Shown piece after piece: positions 25,728-34,481 of a stretch of DNA of 49,940 bases. The DNA comes from JAISGQ01 sp045604945 (lineage in GTDB: Bacteria > Bacillota > Clostridia > Oscillospirales > Acutalibacteraceae). The position numbers and the translations under genes were made by a program. The DNA lies in NCBI GenBank assembly GCA_045604945.1, contig JAZUPA010000102.1:1-49940 (forward strand), given 5' to 3'. Each line of letters starts with the position of its first letter. Positions within the stretch are counted from its first letter, which is position 1. The notes beneath the pieces were generated by a model. The model searched no databases, had not been told where the DNA came from, and saw nothing but the letters and a program-made list of their open reading frames with translations.

Positions 25728-28226
25728 TTATCTGAATCTGTGCATCCTGTATGTCTTGCCGTCATAGGGGTTGACAAATATCAGGACTCCGGGTGACATC
25801 TCATAGGTTGAATCAAAGGAAATGCTTTCCATTATCGTTGCTTCTTTTCCTCCAACGACAACTGAGAACTTGTTGTCGTTGATTGAAATCTCATCGGAGA
25901 ATATTTCAGCGACACCGCCATTGATTTCGTTGACCAGATAGAATGAAATCTCGCCATTTTCGAATACAATGTAGTTCTCGTTATCATTTCTCCAGAATCC
26001 GATCAGCTTGATAGCATCAAACTTCTGAGAAGACATTCCTCTTCTGAGTTCATCGGCAAGATCGCCTGATTCAATATCTTCATTAGCCTTCATAAACAAT
26101 GAGAAAAGCTGCTGAAGCGTTGATGTGTCTGCATCTGCAGTCTCATCGATTCTGTAAAGTCTCGAAAGAGCAAGATAAGCAACTGCTTTGGCGTATTCCG
26201 CATCTTCAAGTCCGTTACGGCTGTTTTCAAAGCAATCAAGCTCCTGGACAGTTGACAGATAATCCATATTCTCAAAATATACACGTCCCAAGCAGTAACG
26301 TGTGTTGTAATACCAATTATCCGCCTCTGAATAGGAAGAATACATGAGTTCTTCAAAATGTCCCTTTGCCTCGAGGTACTCTTCCTTCTCAAAAAGAATC
26401 TTGGCGTAATCAAAACGCGCTGCGTCAGATTTGTTCTGTATCTCTTTCAGTTCATTATCAGTCAGTATTCCTTCATTTGCCTCAGCATCCGAAAGAATAT
26501 CCACATATAGACTGTATGCCTTCTGATAAAGCTCGGAATCATTGAGCTCACTTGCTGATGTACGGTAACTGTCTGCCATTTCCTTCTGCAGATCAAGTCT
26601 GCTGCGCAGTGCAGTATCAAAATCAACAGTGCTTCTGTAATATGCAATTGCTGTTTCGTAGTCACCCTCTGCCTGTGCCTGCTGACCGAGAGCATAGTAA
26701 CACTCGTTGAGCAAAGAAGCGGTCTGAGAGTAGCCCTTGATCTCATTAAGGACCTCTATAGCACCTTCATAGTCACCGTTTTCGACCATGACCTGAGCAC
26801 TGGAAAAGCTTTCGTTATAGCTGCACTGCTTCATGATGTCTCCACCGCTTATAAGAGCAATAATGCCGATGAAAACCACCATAAGCAGACCGATTGCACC
26901 GATAACGCAGCCGCTTCGCTTTTCTCCCATCTGTTTCTGGATTTCCAGTCTCTTTCTGTTCTGGGCAGCCTGAGCAGAGCTTACAGGAGACTCTGAGGCG
27001 GACTCAGCAGCCTGAGCGGCAGTATCAAAGGAGATTGCACCTGACTTCATAGCTGCTCTGATGGCAGCAGGAGAAGTTGGTGTATAGTTCTTTCTCGGAG
27101 CGCTCTGTGCAGCAACTGAAGGAGTTTGCTGCTGTACAGGCTGAGGGGGTATCTGCTGCTGTACAATAACGGGCTGAGAAGGAACAGGATTGCTCGGAAT
27201 CTGCTGAACCGGCGGCTGCACAACGGGAATCGAAGTCTGTACCGGTGCTGCAGGAACAGGTGCCGGCGCAGGCTCCGGCGGCGCAGTTACGCCGAACTCA
27301 GAGATTGTGCTTGTATCAGCAATGGAAACAGGGGTAGTCTTTCTCTGGGGAATCTGCTGTCTTGAGAAATTAAGCCCTGCAGGTGCTTTAGACTGTCCTC
27401 CGCCATTTCTCTGTTTGCCCTGCTGAGCAGGTCTCTTCTTCTGAGGTTCTCTGACCTCGGGAGTATCGACACCAAGCTCTCTTGCAACAGCATTGTGCGC
27501 TGCCTGCTTGATAAGTTCGCTTCTTATTGTCTCTTCGAGCAGAATCATCTGTCTGGGGTCAGAGGATACAGACGCGATTATATCGGGATCCATCTGAGCC
27601 AGAATCTGCTGAACTTTATTGGGCTTCTGAGGTGCAGAATTCTTCTGAGGCTTTTTCTTCTGCTGAGCAGTTCCACCCTTGCCTCTCTTCTGAGGAGGCT
27701 GCTTCTTTCCGCTCTGCTGTGCTTTTGAAGAACCTCTGTCTGTGTTCTTAGCCTTTGAAGAAGACTCCCTTGTTTTGAGGGGTGCCATATCAAAGAGATC
27801 ACCGCCGACAACGTCGATACCGGAATCGTCATCATCGTCGTCATCTTCGTCCTGCTTCTCTTCCTCTTCAGCAGCTGATTCATCCACATTAAGGAAGGGC
27901 ATATAGACATAGTCGCGTTCCTTTTTTGCTGCAGACACCTTTCCGAATGACAGCGAAAAACCTTCCCCGTCATCGTCGTCTTCCTCTTCTTCATCAACAA
28001 CTTCAGGAATATTAAGAAACGGCATAAAGCTGAACTCTTCTTCTTTACGCGCAGCATTTACCTTACCGAAGGAGAGACTGAATGATTCACCATCATCGTC
28101 ATCTTCTTCAGCTGCCGCTGTTTCTTCTTCCTCGTCGTCATTTTCATCAGGAAAAATGATAAGCATACCGTCTTCGTTTTCAGCAATTTCATCTTTTTCC
28201 TTGTTCTCATCCAGGATATCGCTCAT
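25728..28226 (-). CDS. Membrane protein with acidic duplicated N-terminus and extracellular TPR domain
   Basis: This 832-residue protein has a highly acidic N-terminus with a duplicated unit: FSLSFGKVNAARKEEEF.FMPFLN and FSLSFGKVSAAKKERDY.YMPFLN. A Lys/Gln/Pro-rich low-complexity section (about 165-430) follows, then one membrane helix at about 437-460 (CVIGAIGLLMVVFIGIIALI). The C-terminal ~370 residues hold tetratricopeptide-like helix pairs (ENGDYEGAIEVL, AEGDYETAIAYY) and should lie outside the membrane. I chose ATG at 28226 behind AAAGGGGG over a TTG seven codons upstream. It is co-directional with the lipoprotein gene, so both may form a transmembrane complex. Function unknown. Confidence 0.7.
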   Translation of the reverse strand: MSDILDENKEKDEIAENEDGMLIIFPDENDDEEEETAAAEEDDDDGESFSLSFGKVNAARKEEEFSFMPFLNIPEVVDEEEEDDDDGEGFSLSFGKVSAAKKERDYVYMPFLNVDESAAEEEEKQDEDDDDDDDSGIDVVGGDLFDMAPLKTRESSSKAKNTDRGSSKAQQSGKKQPPQKRGKGGTAQQKKKPQKNSAPQKPNKVQQILAQMDPDIIASVSSDPRQMILLEETIRSELIKQAAHNAVARELGVDTPEVREPQKKRPAQQGKQRNGGGQSKAPAGLNFSRQQIPQRKTTPVSIADTSTISEFGVTAPPEPAPAPVPAAPVQTSIPVVQPPVQQIPSNPVPSQPVIVQQQIPPQPVQQQTPSVAAQSAPRKNYTPTSPAAIRAAMKSGAISFDTAAQAAESASESPVSSAQAAQNRKRLEIQKQMGEKRSGCVIGAIGLLMVVFIGIIALISGGDIMKQCSYNESFSSAQVMVENGDYEGAIEVLNEIKGYSQTASLLNECYYALGQQAQAEGDYETAIAYYRSTVDFDTALRSRLDLQKEMADSYRTSASELNDSELYQKAYSLYVDILSDAEANEGILTDNELKEIQNKSDAARFDYAKILFEKEEYLEAKGHFEELMYSSYSEADNWYYNTRYCLGRVYFENMDYLSTVQELDCFENSRNGLEDAEYAKAVAYLALSRLYRIDETADADTSTLQQLFSLFMKANEDIESGDLADELRRGMSSQKFDAIKLIGFWRNDNENYIVFENGEISFYLVNEINGGVAEIFSDEISINDNKFSVVVGGKEATIMESISFDSTYEMSPGVLIFVNPYDGKTYRMHRFR

Positions 28227-28323
28227 GCTTTTGCGCCCCCTTTGCAATTCGTTTTCGAATGCAAAACAGCATAATATTTAAAATGCGCACAGTGAAAATT
28301 AAAGCGCATACATATACACATTG

Positions 28324-28352
28324 ATTTTATCACAACACATCTCATTTGTAAA
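28324..28352 (-). promoter_or_regulatory. Promoter of the TPR/lipoprotein operon
   Basis: TTTACA (28352-28347) and TAAAAT (28329-28324) have exact 17-bp spacing. The leader would be about 90 nt. Confidence 0.75.
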
Positions 28353-28420
28353 GAAATTATTAATGAATTTATGTATATTTTATACTTATATTAAGGCAAA
28401 TTATCTTTCAGTGAACAGTG

Positions 28421-28459
28421 AAAAAAGCTGCTTTTCGGAATATTTCCAAAAAGCAGCTT
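28421..28459 (-). terminator. Terminator of the mltG-U32 operon
   Basis: A 16-bp stem, nearly perfect, pairs 28425-28440 with 28444-28459. On the - strand a run of T follows. Confidence 0.88.
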
Positions 28460-28463
28460 GATT

Positions 28464-29687
28464 TTATTTTCTTTTACGCAGGTAAGTACCCTTGGGCAGC
28501 ACAATATCTGACTTTATTCTGTATTTCATAGTCGGATGCGGAGTGCTGTCTATTTCATTTCCCTCTTCATCAAGGAGTACCTCTGCCTGCAGCAGCACAG
28601 GCATCCCCTTAGGAGGCAGAGCATCAAGGGTATCCCCTCTGAAAATCTTGTTTCTCTGCTCAGCATGAATATATCCATCGCTGCAGCCGATAACCATTGC
28701 TGCTACCTCATATTCCCTTACATAACCGCCGTTATCATACACCTGACCGGGCTCGTGTCCCAGATAGAAGCCTGTGGAATATTCTCTGTGGCTTACCTTT
28801 TCAAGCTCCTCTATAATACAGTCATCAGGGGTGTAATCGTCATCGCCGGAATTCATATATCCGTCGATTGCCGCCCTGTATGCATTTGTAACTACAGCAA
28901 CATAGTAAGGCGATTTTGCTCTTCCCTCTATTTTGAAGCTTGTTACTCCCGCTTTCACAAGCTCGGGAACATGCGAAATCATGCAGATATCTCTTGAATT
29001 GAGTATATGAGCTCCGTAATTATCCTCAAATATCGGGAAGTACTCGCCGGGGCGCTTCTCTTCCATAAGTGCATATTTCCATCTGCAGGGCTGGGAGCAG
29101 TCGCCTCTGTTGGAATCGCGTCCGTTCAGATAATTTGAAAGCAGACAGCGCCCTGAAAATGATACACACATCGAACCGTGAACAAAACATTCTATCTCCA
29201 GGTTTTCCGATACCTTGTCGTGAATTCCTTCAATTTCCTCAAAGCAGAGCTCACGGGCAAGAACAACTCTTGCAGCCCCCATTTCCTCAAGGACCTTCGC
29301 AGTCATGTAATTTGCGACGCCAGCCTGAGTCGAAATATGAATCGGCACATCAGGAGCATATTTCTTTGCCATTGACATAACTCCAAGGTCACTGATTATA
29401 AGACCGTCAACCCTGAGTTTCTGCGCATCTTCAAGAAAAGCAGGAAGATCATCAATTTCATCATTTCTCAGAACGCAGTTGCATATCAGGTAAACCTTTA
29501 CGTTGTTGTCATGAGCATATTTTACGGCATATTCAAGCTCTTCGGCAGTGAAATTATCAGGCGCTGCGCGCATTCCGAATCTCTTGCCGGCAAGATAAAC
29601 CGCATCCGCGCCAAAGCTGACTGCGGCAATGAGACTGTCCATATCTCCTGCCGGAGCAAGAAGCTCCGGCTTGAATTTTTCTGTCAT
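28464..29687 (-). CDS. U32 family peptidase-like protein, TrhP/YrrO type
   Basis: This 407-residue protein opens with PELLAPAGDMDSLIAAVSFGADAVYLAG and contains ECFVHGSMCVSFSGRCLLSNYLNGRDSNRG at about 170-200, the U32 signature, followed by CSQPCRW. Members once called collagenase-like peptidases are now linked to 5-hydroxylation of wobble uridine in tRNA (TrhP in E. coli, YrrN/YrrO in Bacillus). The clustered cysteines fit an iron-sulfur requirement. The start overlaps the mltG stop by one base. MltG-U32 adjacency is common in Firmicutes. Confidence 0.87.
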   Translation of the reverse strand: MTEKFKPELLAPAGDMDSLIAAVSFGADAVYLAGKRFGMRAAPDNFTAEELEYAVKYAHDNNVKVYLICNCVLRNDEIDDLPAFLEDAQKLRVDGLIISDLGVMSMAKKYAPDVPIHISTQAGVANYMTAKVLEEMGAARVVLARELCFEEIEGIHDKVSENLEIECFVHGSMCVSFSGRCLLSNYLNGRDSNRGDCSQPCRWKYALMEEKRPGEYFPIFEDNYGAHILNSRDICMISHVPELVKAGVTSFKIEGRAKSPYYVAVVTNAYRAAIDGYMNSGDDDYTPDDCIIEELEKVSHREYSTGFYLGHEPGQVYDNGGYVREYEVAAMVIGCSDGYIHAEQRNKIFRGDTLDALPPKGMPVLLQAEVLLDEEGNEIDSTPHPTMKYRIKSDIVLPKGTYLRKRK

Positions 29688-31327
29688 CAGCTTCCGCTCC
29701 TTATATTAGCCTCATGCTGTGAGTAGGTCTCCGCAAACAGCGTGGTTCCGTCACTCTTGGAGAAGAAGAAGTAATAGTCAGTTTTTGCAGGTGATTTTGC
29801 TGCTGTAATGGAGTTGAGTCCAGGACAGCAGATGGGACCTGCGGGCAGACCTGCTATTACATAGGTGTCGTACAGAGAGGTATCAAAGGTCTTTGTCTCA
29901 GACACGCTTGTTGTGGGATTTGTTGCAGTCATTGTGTAGCTGCCCTTGTGGTTGTTGATCCAGTTTTCCTTCTCAGAGGAAGTGATCTTATCCGACTCTC
30001 TGAGTGCTGTTGCAGTTGCAAAGGGGTACCATCTGGTAGCATCTGACTGAAGCATACCGCCCGTACCCTGAACCTTGGGGTTCTTGAGTCTGTTATAGAA
30101 AACAGATGCAACCTTCTTCATATCCTCAGGATCAGGAACTTCTCGCTCTACAACAGACGCCATAATGATAATTTCATCAAGCTTCTTGCCGAGCTTTTCC
30201 TTCTTGGACTTCTTCTTGTCCGATGACAGTGATTTGTCGTTTGTTATAGCGTCAAAATCATAATCGCTGCCCTTGAGGACATTATCCTCAAACGCAGAAA
30301 GAAGCTTTCCTATAGCATGCTTGGAGCCGCCCCAGATGTAGAAGTCATAGGTGCTGGGGAAAAGATAACCCTCAAGTCTGTATATTCTGGTATCGCTCTT
30401 GGGAATATAGTTTACAAAGTCGTAGCTTGAGAAATCCGCATACTGAACAGAGTTTATAAACGCCTGCTTCTCACAGACACAGTACTCCTCAAGAAGATCG
30501 CCTATCTGCTCAACGGTGTATCCTTCGGGTATCGTTACCTTTACGATACTGTTATCTGCCGTTGCGGGCTTGGTCAGCTTACGGATGATCTGGTCATAGT
30601 CGGATTTTGTGTTAAGAACAAAGGTACCAGCCTTGAAAGAGGTGTCATTTGTAAATCCTGCGTAAATCTTGAAGAAGAAGGGATATTCAACGATTCCGTT
30701 ATCGTCAAGAATACGGGTAACATCATCAAGGGAAGCATCCTTTGGAATATCAACTGTGATCTCAGATTCTTCCTTGACCAGTCCGAACATATCATTCAGT
30801 CCTACAATGATATAGAAGGACAGCAAAGCAGAAATAGAGCATACAATCGCAGCATAGACAAGAGCAATTACGCATCCCTTGCTCTTTGTGTTCTTGCTGT
30901 TTTTACGCATGATTTTCGGCGGAATTGCAGTTTCCTCGGGAATCTCAAAACGTTCACCTGTTCTTGTGGTAACAGTTCTTGTTCTGGTCAGCTGAGGCTG
31001 AACCTGCTGACGGTAAGGCTGGGGCTGATTTGCATCTCTGCGGGCAGGCTGAGCAGGAACACTGGAACGAACACTCTTCTGCTCATACTCATTATTCCTT
31101 GCAGGAGGTCTCTGTCCTCCCTGCTGCCTGTATCCCGAACCCTGCTGACGGTAGGGTGAGTTCTGCTGTCTGTAGGCCCCCTGCTGACGGTTGGGAGTAT
31201 AATACTGCTGTCCCTGGCGGTCATACTCACCGCCGCCTGCGGTATAATCCTCATCAGAGATTGTTACTCTGAATGCCTTTTTGCTTTCGTCTGACTGATG
31301 TACATTTCTGTTGTTGCCGTTATTCAT
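29687..31327 (-). CDS. mltG: Endolytic murein transglycosylase MltG
   Basis: This 546-residue protein has a cytoplasmic N-terminal extension of ~140 residues rich in Gln/Tyr/Arg (repeated YRQQ), one membrane helix at about 155-180 (GCVIALVYAAIVCSISALLSFYIIVG), a LysM-like region (VTIPEGYTVEQIGDLLEEY) and the YceG domain with catalytic Glu in IIMASVVEREV, then LQSDATRWYPF and LPAGPICCPGLNSI. MltG cuts nascent glycan strands and sets their length. I took ATG at 31327 (MNNGNNRN); in-frame ATGs four to five codons upstream sit too close to GAAAGG. The Q-rich tail is longer than in most homologues. Confidence 0.9.
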   Translation of the reverse strand: MNNGNNRNVHQSDESKKAFRVTISDEDYTAGGGEYDRQGQQYYTPNRQQGAYRQQNSPYRQQGSGYRQQGGQRPPARNNEYEQKSVRSSVPAQPARRDANQPQPYRQQVQPQLTRTRTVTTRTGERFEIPEETAIPPKIMRKNSKNTKSKGCVIALVYAAIVCSISALLSFYIIVGLNDMFGLVKEESEITVDIPKDASLDDVTRILDDNGIVEYPFFFKIYAGFTNDTSFKAGTFVLNTKSDYDQIIRKLTKPATADNSIVKVTIPEGYTVEQIGDLLEEYCVCEKQAFINSVQYADFSSYDFVNYIPKSDTRIYRLEGYLFPSTYDFYIWGGSKHAIGKLLSAFEDNVLKGSDYDFDAITNDKSLSSDKKKSKKEKLGKKLDEIIIMASVVEREVPDPEDMKKVASVFYNRLKNPKVQGTGGMLQSDATRWYPFATATALRESDKITSSEKENWINNHKGSYTMTATNPTTSVSETKTFDTSLYDTYVIAGLPAGPICCPGLNSITAAKSPAKTDYYFFFSKSDGTTLFAETYSQHEANIRSGS

Positions 31328-31425
31328 AGCAAGCATCATCCTTTCCACGCCCGACAGAATGCGTAACACTTCCCGGGCTTATGACATAGAATGTAGTGAC
31401 CACAATTCAAGTGAGGTGAAACAAA

Positions 31426-31512
31426 ATGTGTCTCAATAAATTATTCTGCGGCGATAACCTTATCTGGATCCTTCTTATCATCATCGTTGCTCTCGGATGC
31501 TGCAACGACTGA
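31426..31512 (+). CDS. Tiny hydrophobic peptide gene (28 residues)
   Basis: It encodes MCLNKLFCGDNLIWILLIII then VALGCCND. GAGGTGA lies 7 bp before the ATG, and a GC-rich hairpin with a T-rich tail follows 11 bp after the stop. The peptide is one membrane helix flanked by cysteines (CGDN..., GCCN). Similar 25-35 residue Cys-ended peptides occur in Clostridia and near sporulation genes, but I cannot name a family. It is divergent from mltG and convergent with the cyclo-ligase gene. Confidence 0.6.
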   Translation: MCLNKLFCGDNLIWILLIIIVALGCCND

Positions 31513-31523
31513 TAACCGCAATG

Positions 31524-31556
31524 ACCGGGGAGCTGACCGCTTCCCGGTTTATTTGC
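31524..31556 (+). terminator. Terminator after the 28-residue peptide gene
   Basis: ACCGGGGAGC (31524-31533) pairs with GCTTCCCGGT (31539-31548), one G-T pair, then TTATTT. The hairpin overlaps the convergent cyclo-ligase stop codon region. Confidence 0.72.
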
Positions 31557-32133
31557 ATCTTTTGCTGAATCTGTCCGTAATAAGTAGTCCGACATGGCGG
31601 TCATACCTTCCGTGAGGAAGGTATTTTACAACATTTTCGGAATAGCACAGTCCGCAGGTAAATCCGTTATACCCCGCAAGGAACCTGTCGTAATAACCCT
31701 TTCCGTAACCAAGGCGGTATCCGCCGTAGTCAAAGGAAAGCCCCGGAACAACGCACACTCCGTTGGAAAAATCCGTAACAAGATTTTCCTTGTTTGCTAC
31801 GGGCTCCAGTACTCCGAATGTACCGGGTTCAAGATCCTCAACGCCGTTTATATAATAGAATTCCATTTCGCGGGTGCCGTCAACACACCTGGGGCAGGCT
31901 ATTTTTCTGCCCTCCTCAGCAGCCCGTCTGATAATCTCAACAGTATCAACTTCAATGGCAGTTGATACATAGATGAATACCTGTCGGGTTTTCTTATAGA
32001 CATAGCTGTTGAAAAAACGTTCAGCAATTGCACTGTCAAGCTGAAGCTTCTCTTCGCCCATGAGATTGCGTCTCCAGGCTTTGATCTCTTCGCGCTTTTC
32101 GCGCTTTACCTGTCTGATATCAGTTTTCATCAT
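31549..32133 (-). CDS. 5-formyltetrahydrofolate cyclo-ligase
   Basis: This 194-residue protein has family motifs RREKREEIKAWRR (basic N-terminus that contacts ATP), VDTVEII, IACPRC and the strongly conserved GGYRLGYGKGYYDRFL near 140-155. It makes 5,10-methenyl-THF from 5-formyl-THF with ATP. It is last in the nucleotide operon, overlapping the DJ-1 gene by 4 bp (ATGA), and fits with purL and thyX as consumers of folate one-carbon units. Confidence 0.92.
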   Translation of the reverse strand: MMKTDIRQVKREKREEIKAWRRNLMGEEKLQLDSAIAERFFNSYVYKKTRQVFIYVSTAIEVDTVEIIRRAAEEGRKIACPRCVDGTREMEFYYINGVEDLEPGTFGVLEPVANKENLVTDFSNGVCVVPGLSFDYGGYRLGYGKGYYDRFLAGYNGFTCGLCYSENVVKYLPHGRYDRHVGLLITDRFSKRCK

Positions 32134-32669
32134 TGCGGATACAGTGATGCACGGAGCTTATCTGCAGCTGCATCTGAAACAAGAAGCTTCACAAGCTCAA
32201 GTCCGAAATCAACCGACCATCCAGCTGCTTTTCCTGTTGTGACAAGTCCGTCGGTCACAACACCTTCGCCTGTAAAATCAGCACCCTCAAGGTATTCTTC
32301 AAAGCCGGGATAGCATGTTGCTTTTTTCCCTTTGAGAATTCCTCTTTTTCCAAGCACCATGGGGGCTGCGCATATTGCAGCAATGCGAATATTGTTATTA
32401 TAGCAGTATTTTACAGCTTTGTCCACTTCGGGGCTGTTATCGAGATTATCATATCCCGGACCGCCTCCGGGAAGGATAACAAGCTCTGCATCAGTGAGAT
32501 CTGTATCTTCTGCATTAATATCTGTATCAACAAAAATATTGTGAGTTCCTCTGATTTTATTACCGCCTACGCCCACAAGCTTTACCTCTCTGCCTGCGCG
32601 TCTGAGCAGGTCAGCAGGTGCAAGGGCCTCCATTTCTTCGAAGCCGTCCGCAAGATATATATATATCAT
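32130..32669 (-). CDS. DJ-1/PfpI family protein
   Basis: This 179-residue protein runs MIYIYLADGFEEMEALAP, LVILPGGGPGYDNL (oxyanion region) and IAAICAAPMVLGKRGIL with the nucleophile-elbow cysteine, all as in DJ-1/YajL/ThiJ. E near residue 12 is the usual partner of the cysteine. Proposed roles include glyoxalase, deglycase or oxidative-stress chaperone; which applies cannot be read here. The start is ATG at 32669 behind AAAGGAG, not the longer frame. Confidence 0.88.
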   Translation of the reverse strand: MIYIYLADGFEEMEALAPADLLRRAGREVKLVGVGGNKIRGTHNIFVDTDINAEDTDLTDAELVILPGGGPGYDNLDNSPEVDKAVKYCYNNNIRIAAICAAPMVLGKRGILKGKKATCYPGFEEYLEGADFTGEGVVTDGLVTTGKAAGWSVDFGLELVKLLVSDAAADKLRASLYPQ

Positions 32670-32682
32670 GATTGTTCTCCTT

Positions 32683-33594
32683 TCAGTCAAGTCCCAATCC
32701 AAGGTAAGGCGCATGCCTTCCTGTCAGCGTGAGCAGGTTTGTGGGTTTTCTTCCGTTTGTAGCTTTGATCATTCCATAATCCGACACATCTCCGTATGGT
32801 GCAAAAAAGTCATTGCTGACAGGCACTCTCAATGAGAAGCTGTCTGCATCGGGATATGCATCAAGAATTGCTCTGCACAGTGAAACAGTAAGCTCTTCAG
32901 GGGCAATGAATTCAGAAATACTTACCTCACTGCCGTACTGAGCGCAGAACGCGTAGGCAGCAGTAAATCCCTTCTGCAGCGAAATAATACGTCCTCCTGC
33001 AGCTTCATGGGCGCCCATGGCAAAGGACACTGCCTTATCTCCCCATGTTACATAACCTTCCCTGTCTATAAGGACATTTCTTCTGAATGCTGCAAGCTCG
33101 CTGTCGCCAAGCACAACAGTCTTTGTTTTGCCCTCAAAGCCTCTGTACTGTGCAAGTGTTGTCATGTCAGATCTGGCAAAGGTTATCGACCTGTTCTGAA
33201 AACACCTGTAAAACCCTCTCTTCTCATAAAACTTCATGAGATTGTGACTGGCAGGTATCAGAACTGAATAAGTGTATCTCTTGGTTTCAGCATATTTGTT
33301 TGAAGCGGCAATGAGCTTTGTCATTATTCCCTGCCCCTGAAAATCGGGACGTGTAGCTGCTGCATACAGATACTGACCGGTTTTTATCTCGCTGTCATCA
33401 GTAACCATAAGCTCCATTACATGAACCATGGCAACAGGTCTGCCACTGTTATTATCAATGTAAACTATACAGGTATTCGGATTGTACCTGTGTTCAAAAA
33501 AGTAGCGAACATATTCAATGGGGTCTTCAGGAAAGCAAAGCCTCCATATTCTTTCGATATCGGGACGCATTCCATCCCTTGCAAGAGTAATCAA
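32683..33594 (-). CDS. GNAT family N-acetyltransferase
   Basis: This 303-residue protein has an N-terminal GNAT fold with acetyl-CoA loop ATRPDFQGQGIMTKLI (about 86-101) and LIPASHNLMKFYEKRGF, plus a C-terminal ~150-residue domain of the Eis-like/SCP2-like kind. It starts at TTG 33594, overlapping the upstream stop (TTGA) behind GAAAGGAA; ATG at 33570 is an alternative. The acceptor substrate is unknown. Confidence 0.8.
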   Translation of the reverse strand: MITLARDGMRPDIERIWRLCFPEDPIEYVRYFFEHRYNPNTCIVYIDNNSGRPVAMVHVMELMVTDDSEIKTGQYLYAAATRPDFQGQGIMTKLIAASNKYAETKRYTYSVLIPASHNLMKFYEKRGFYRCFQNRSITFARSDMTTLAQYRGFEGKTKTVVLGDSELAAFRRNVLIDREGYVTWGDKAVSFAMGAHEAAGGRIISLQKGFTAAYAFCAQYGSEVSISEFIAPEELTVSLCRAILDAYPDADSFSLRVPVSNDFFAPYGDVSDYGMIKATNGRKPTNLLTLTGRHAPYLGLGLD

Positions 33595-34481
33595 CGGCTC
33601 ACTTTCCTTTCGGTGATTACAAATTTTTCAATCATTTTGCATGGCAGATATGACATCTTTGAACTTCTCAGTCCTTCAATTCCCATATCTTCCTCACGGT
33701 TGATGTATCGATACTTATCTGCTATGGTTTTTGCAAAATACTGATTGATCATCTGATATGCACCGTCATATCCTGACAGTGCTTTTTCTATGTGAATGAC
33801 AAATGTGTCCTTTCCGATAGGCTCTCCAGCTGTAAAGGCTATAGGCTTGTCATCCATCAACAGTATTCCGCCGCTCAAACCAAGCTTGTCCATATTATAG
33901 AGCGCGCAGGAAACACTCTCAAAATCGAGATCGTCTCCCTTGTCTCTTATCCATGCTTCTTCTATTTCCATACACTGCGCAATGTTATTCTCAGTTATAG
34001 GAACCAGCGAAAACACTGCATCAGGGTGCTTTTTTATAAGTCTTGAAACATGATTGCGCTTTCTGTGATAGCGGTTTCCCGGCAGTTCTGCGAGATCGGA
34101 GGAATTATATACATAATCCCAGTCACCTCTGCTCTCTTCAATAACAAAAGCATCGGGATATTTGCTATAAAGCTCTTTTACTTGCAAGGATTCGGCAACG
34201 ATTCTAAGCTCAGAATCATTTCTTTTTGCCTCTTCCCTCATAATTTCGAGCATTTCGTCCAGGTCATACTCTCCTGCGGGATACAGAAAGAAATGTCCCA
34301 TTGGTTCCGACATTCCCGAAGTAAGCAATGCGTCTTTATGAAAGGCAATCTTTTTGTGATACCTTTCTGCCCATATATATATCGCAGCAAATGAGTAAAA
34401 ACTACCTTCAACACTTGATTTTGACAGTATTTCATCCATCCTGCATTTATCTTCAAGTGCAGGTACGCGAAACTCAGTCAT
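33591..34481 (-). CDS. DUF2156 (LPG synthase C-terminal-like) protein
   Basis: This 296-residue protein has the motifs RGDWDYVYNSSDLAELPGNRYHRKRNHVSR and YINREEDMGIEGLRSSKMSY, characteristic of DUF2156, a double-GNAT fold related to phosphatidylglycerol lysyltransferase and FemX. It has no membrane segments, so it is not a full MprF. It may transfer aminoacyl groups from tRNA; the substrate is unknown. It overlaps tmk by 8 bp and the GNAT gene by 4 bp. Confidence 0.83.
   Translation of the reverse strand: MTEFRVPALEDKCRMDEILSKSSVEGSFYSFAAIYIWAERYHKKIAFHKDALLTSGMSEPMGHFFLYPAGEYDLDEMLEIMREEAKRNDSELRIVAESLQVKELYSKYPDAFVIEESRGDWDYVYNSSDLAELPGNRYHRKRNHVSRLIKKHPDAVFSLVPITENNIAQCMEIEEAWIRDKGDDLDFESVSCALYNMDKLGLSGGILLMDDKPIAFTAGEPIGKDTFVIHIEKALSGYDGAYQMINQYFAKTIADKYRYINREEDMGIEGLRSSKMSYLPCKMIEKFVITERKVSR

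Noticed and set aside
27578..28057. 159-codon frame inside the TPR protein gene
   Set aside because: It is a shifted frame through the acidic and Lys/Gln-rich repeats; biased composition keeps it open, and it has no start signal.
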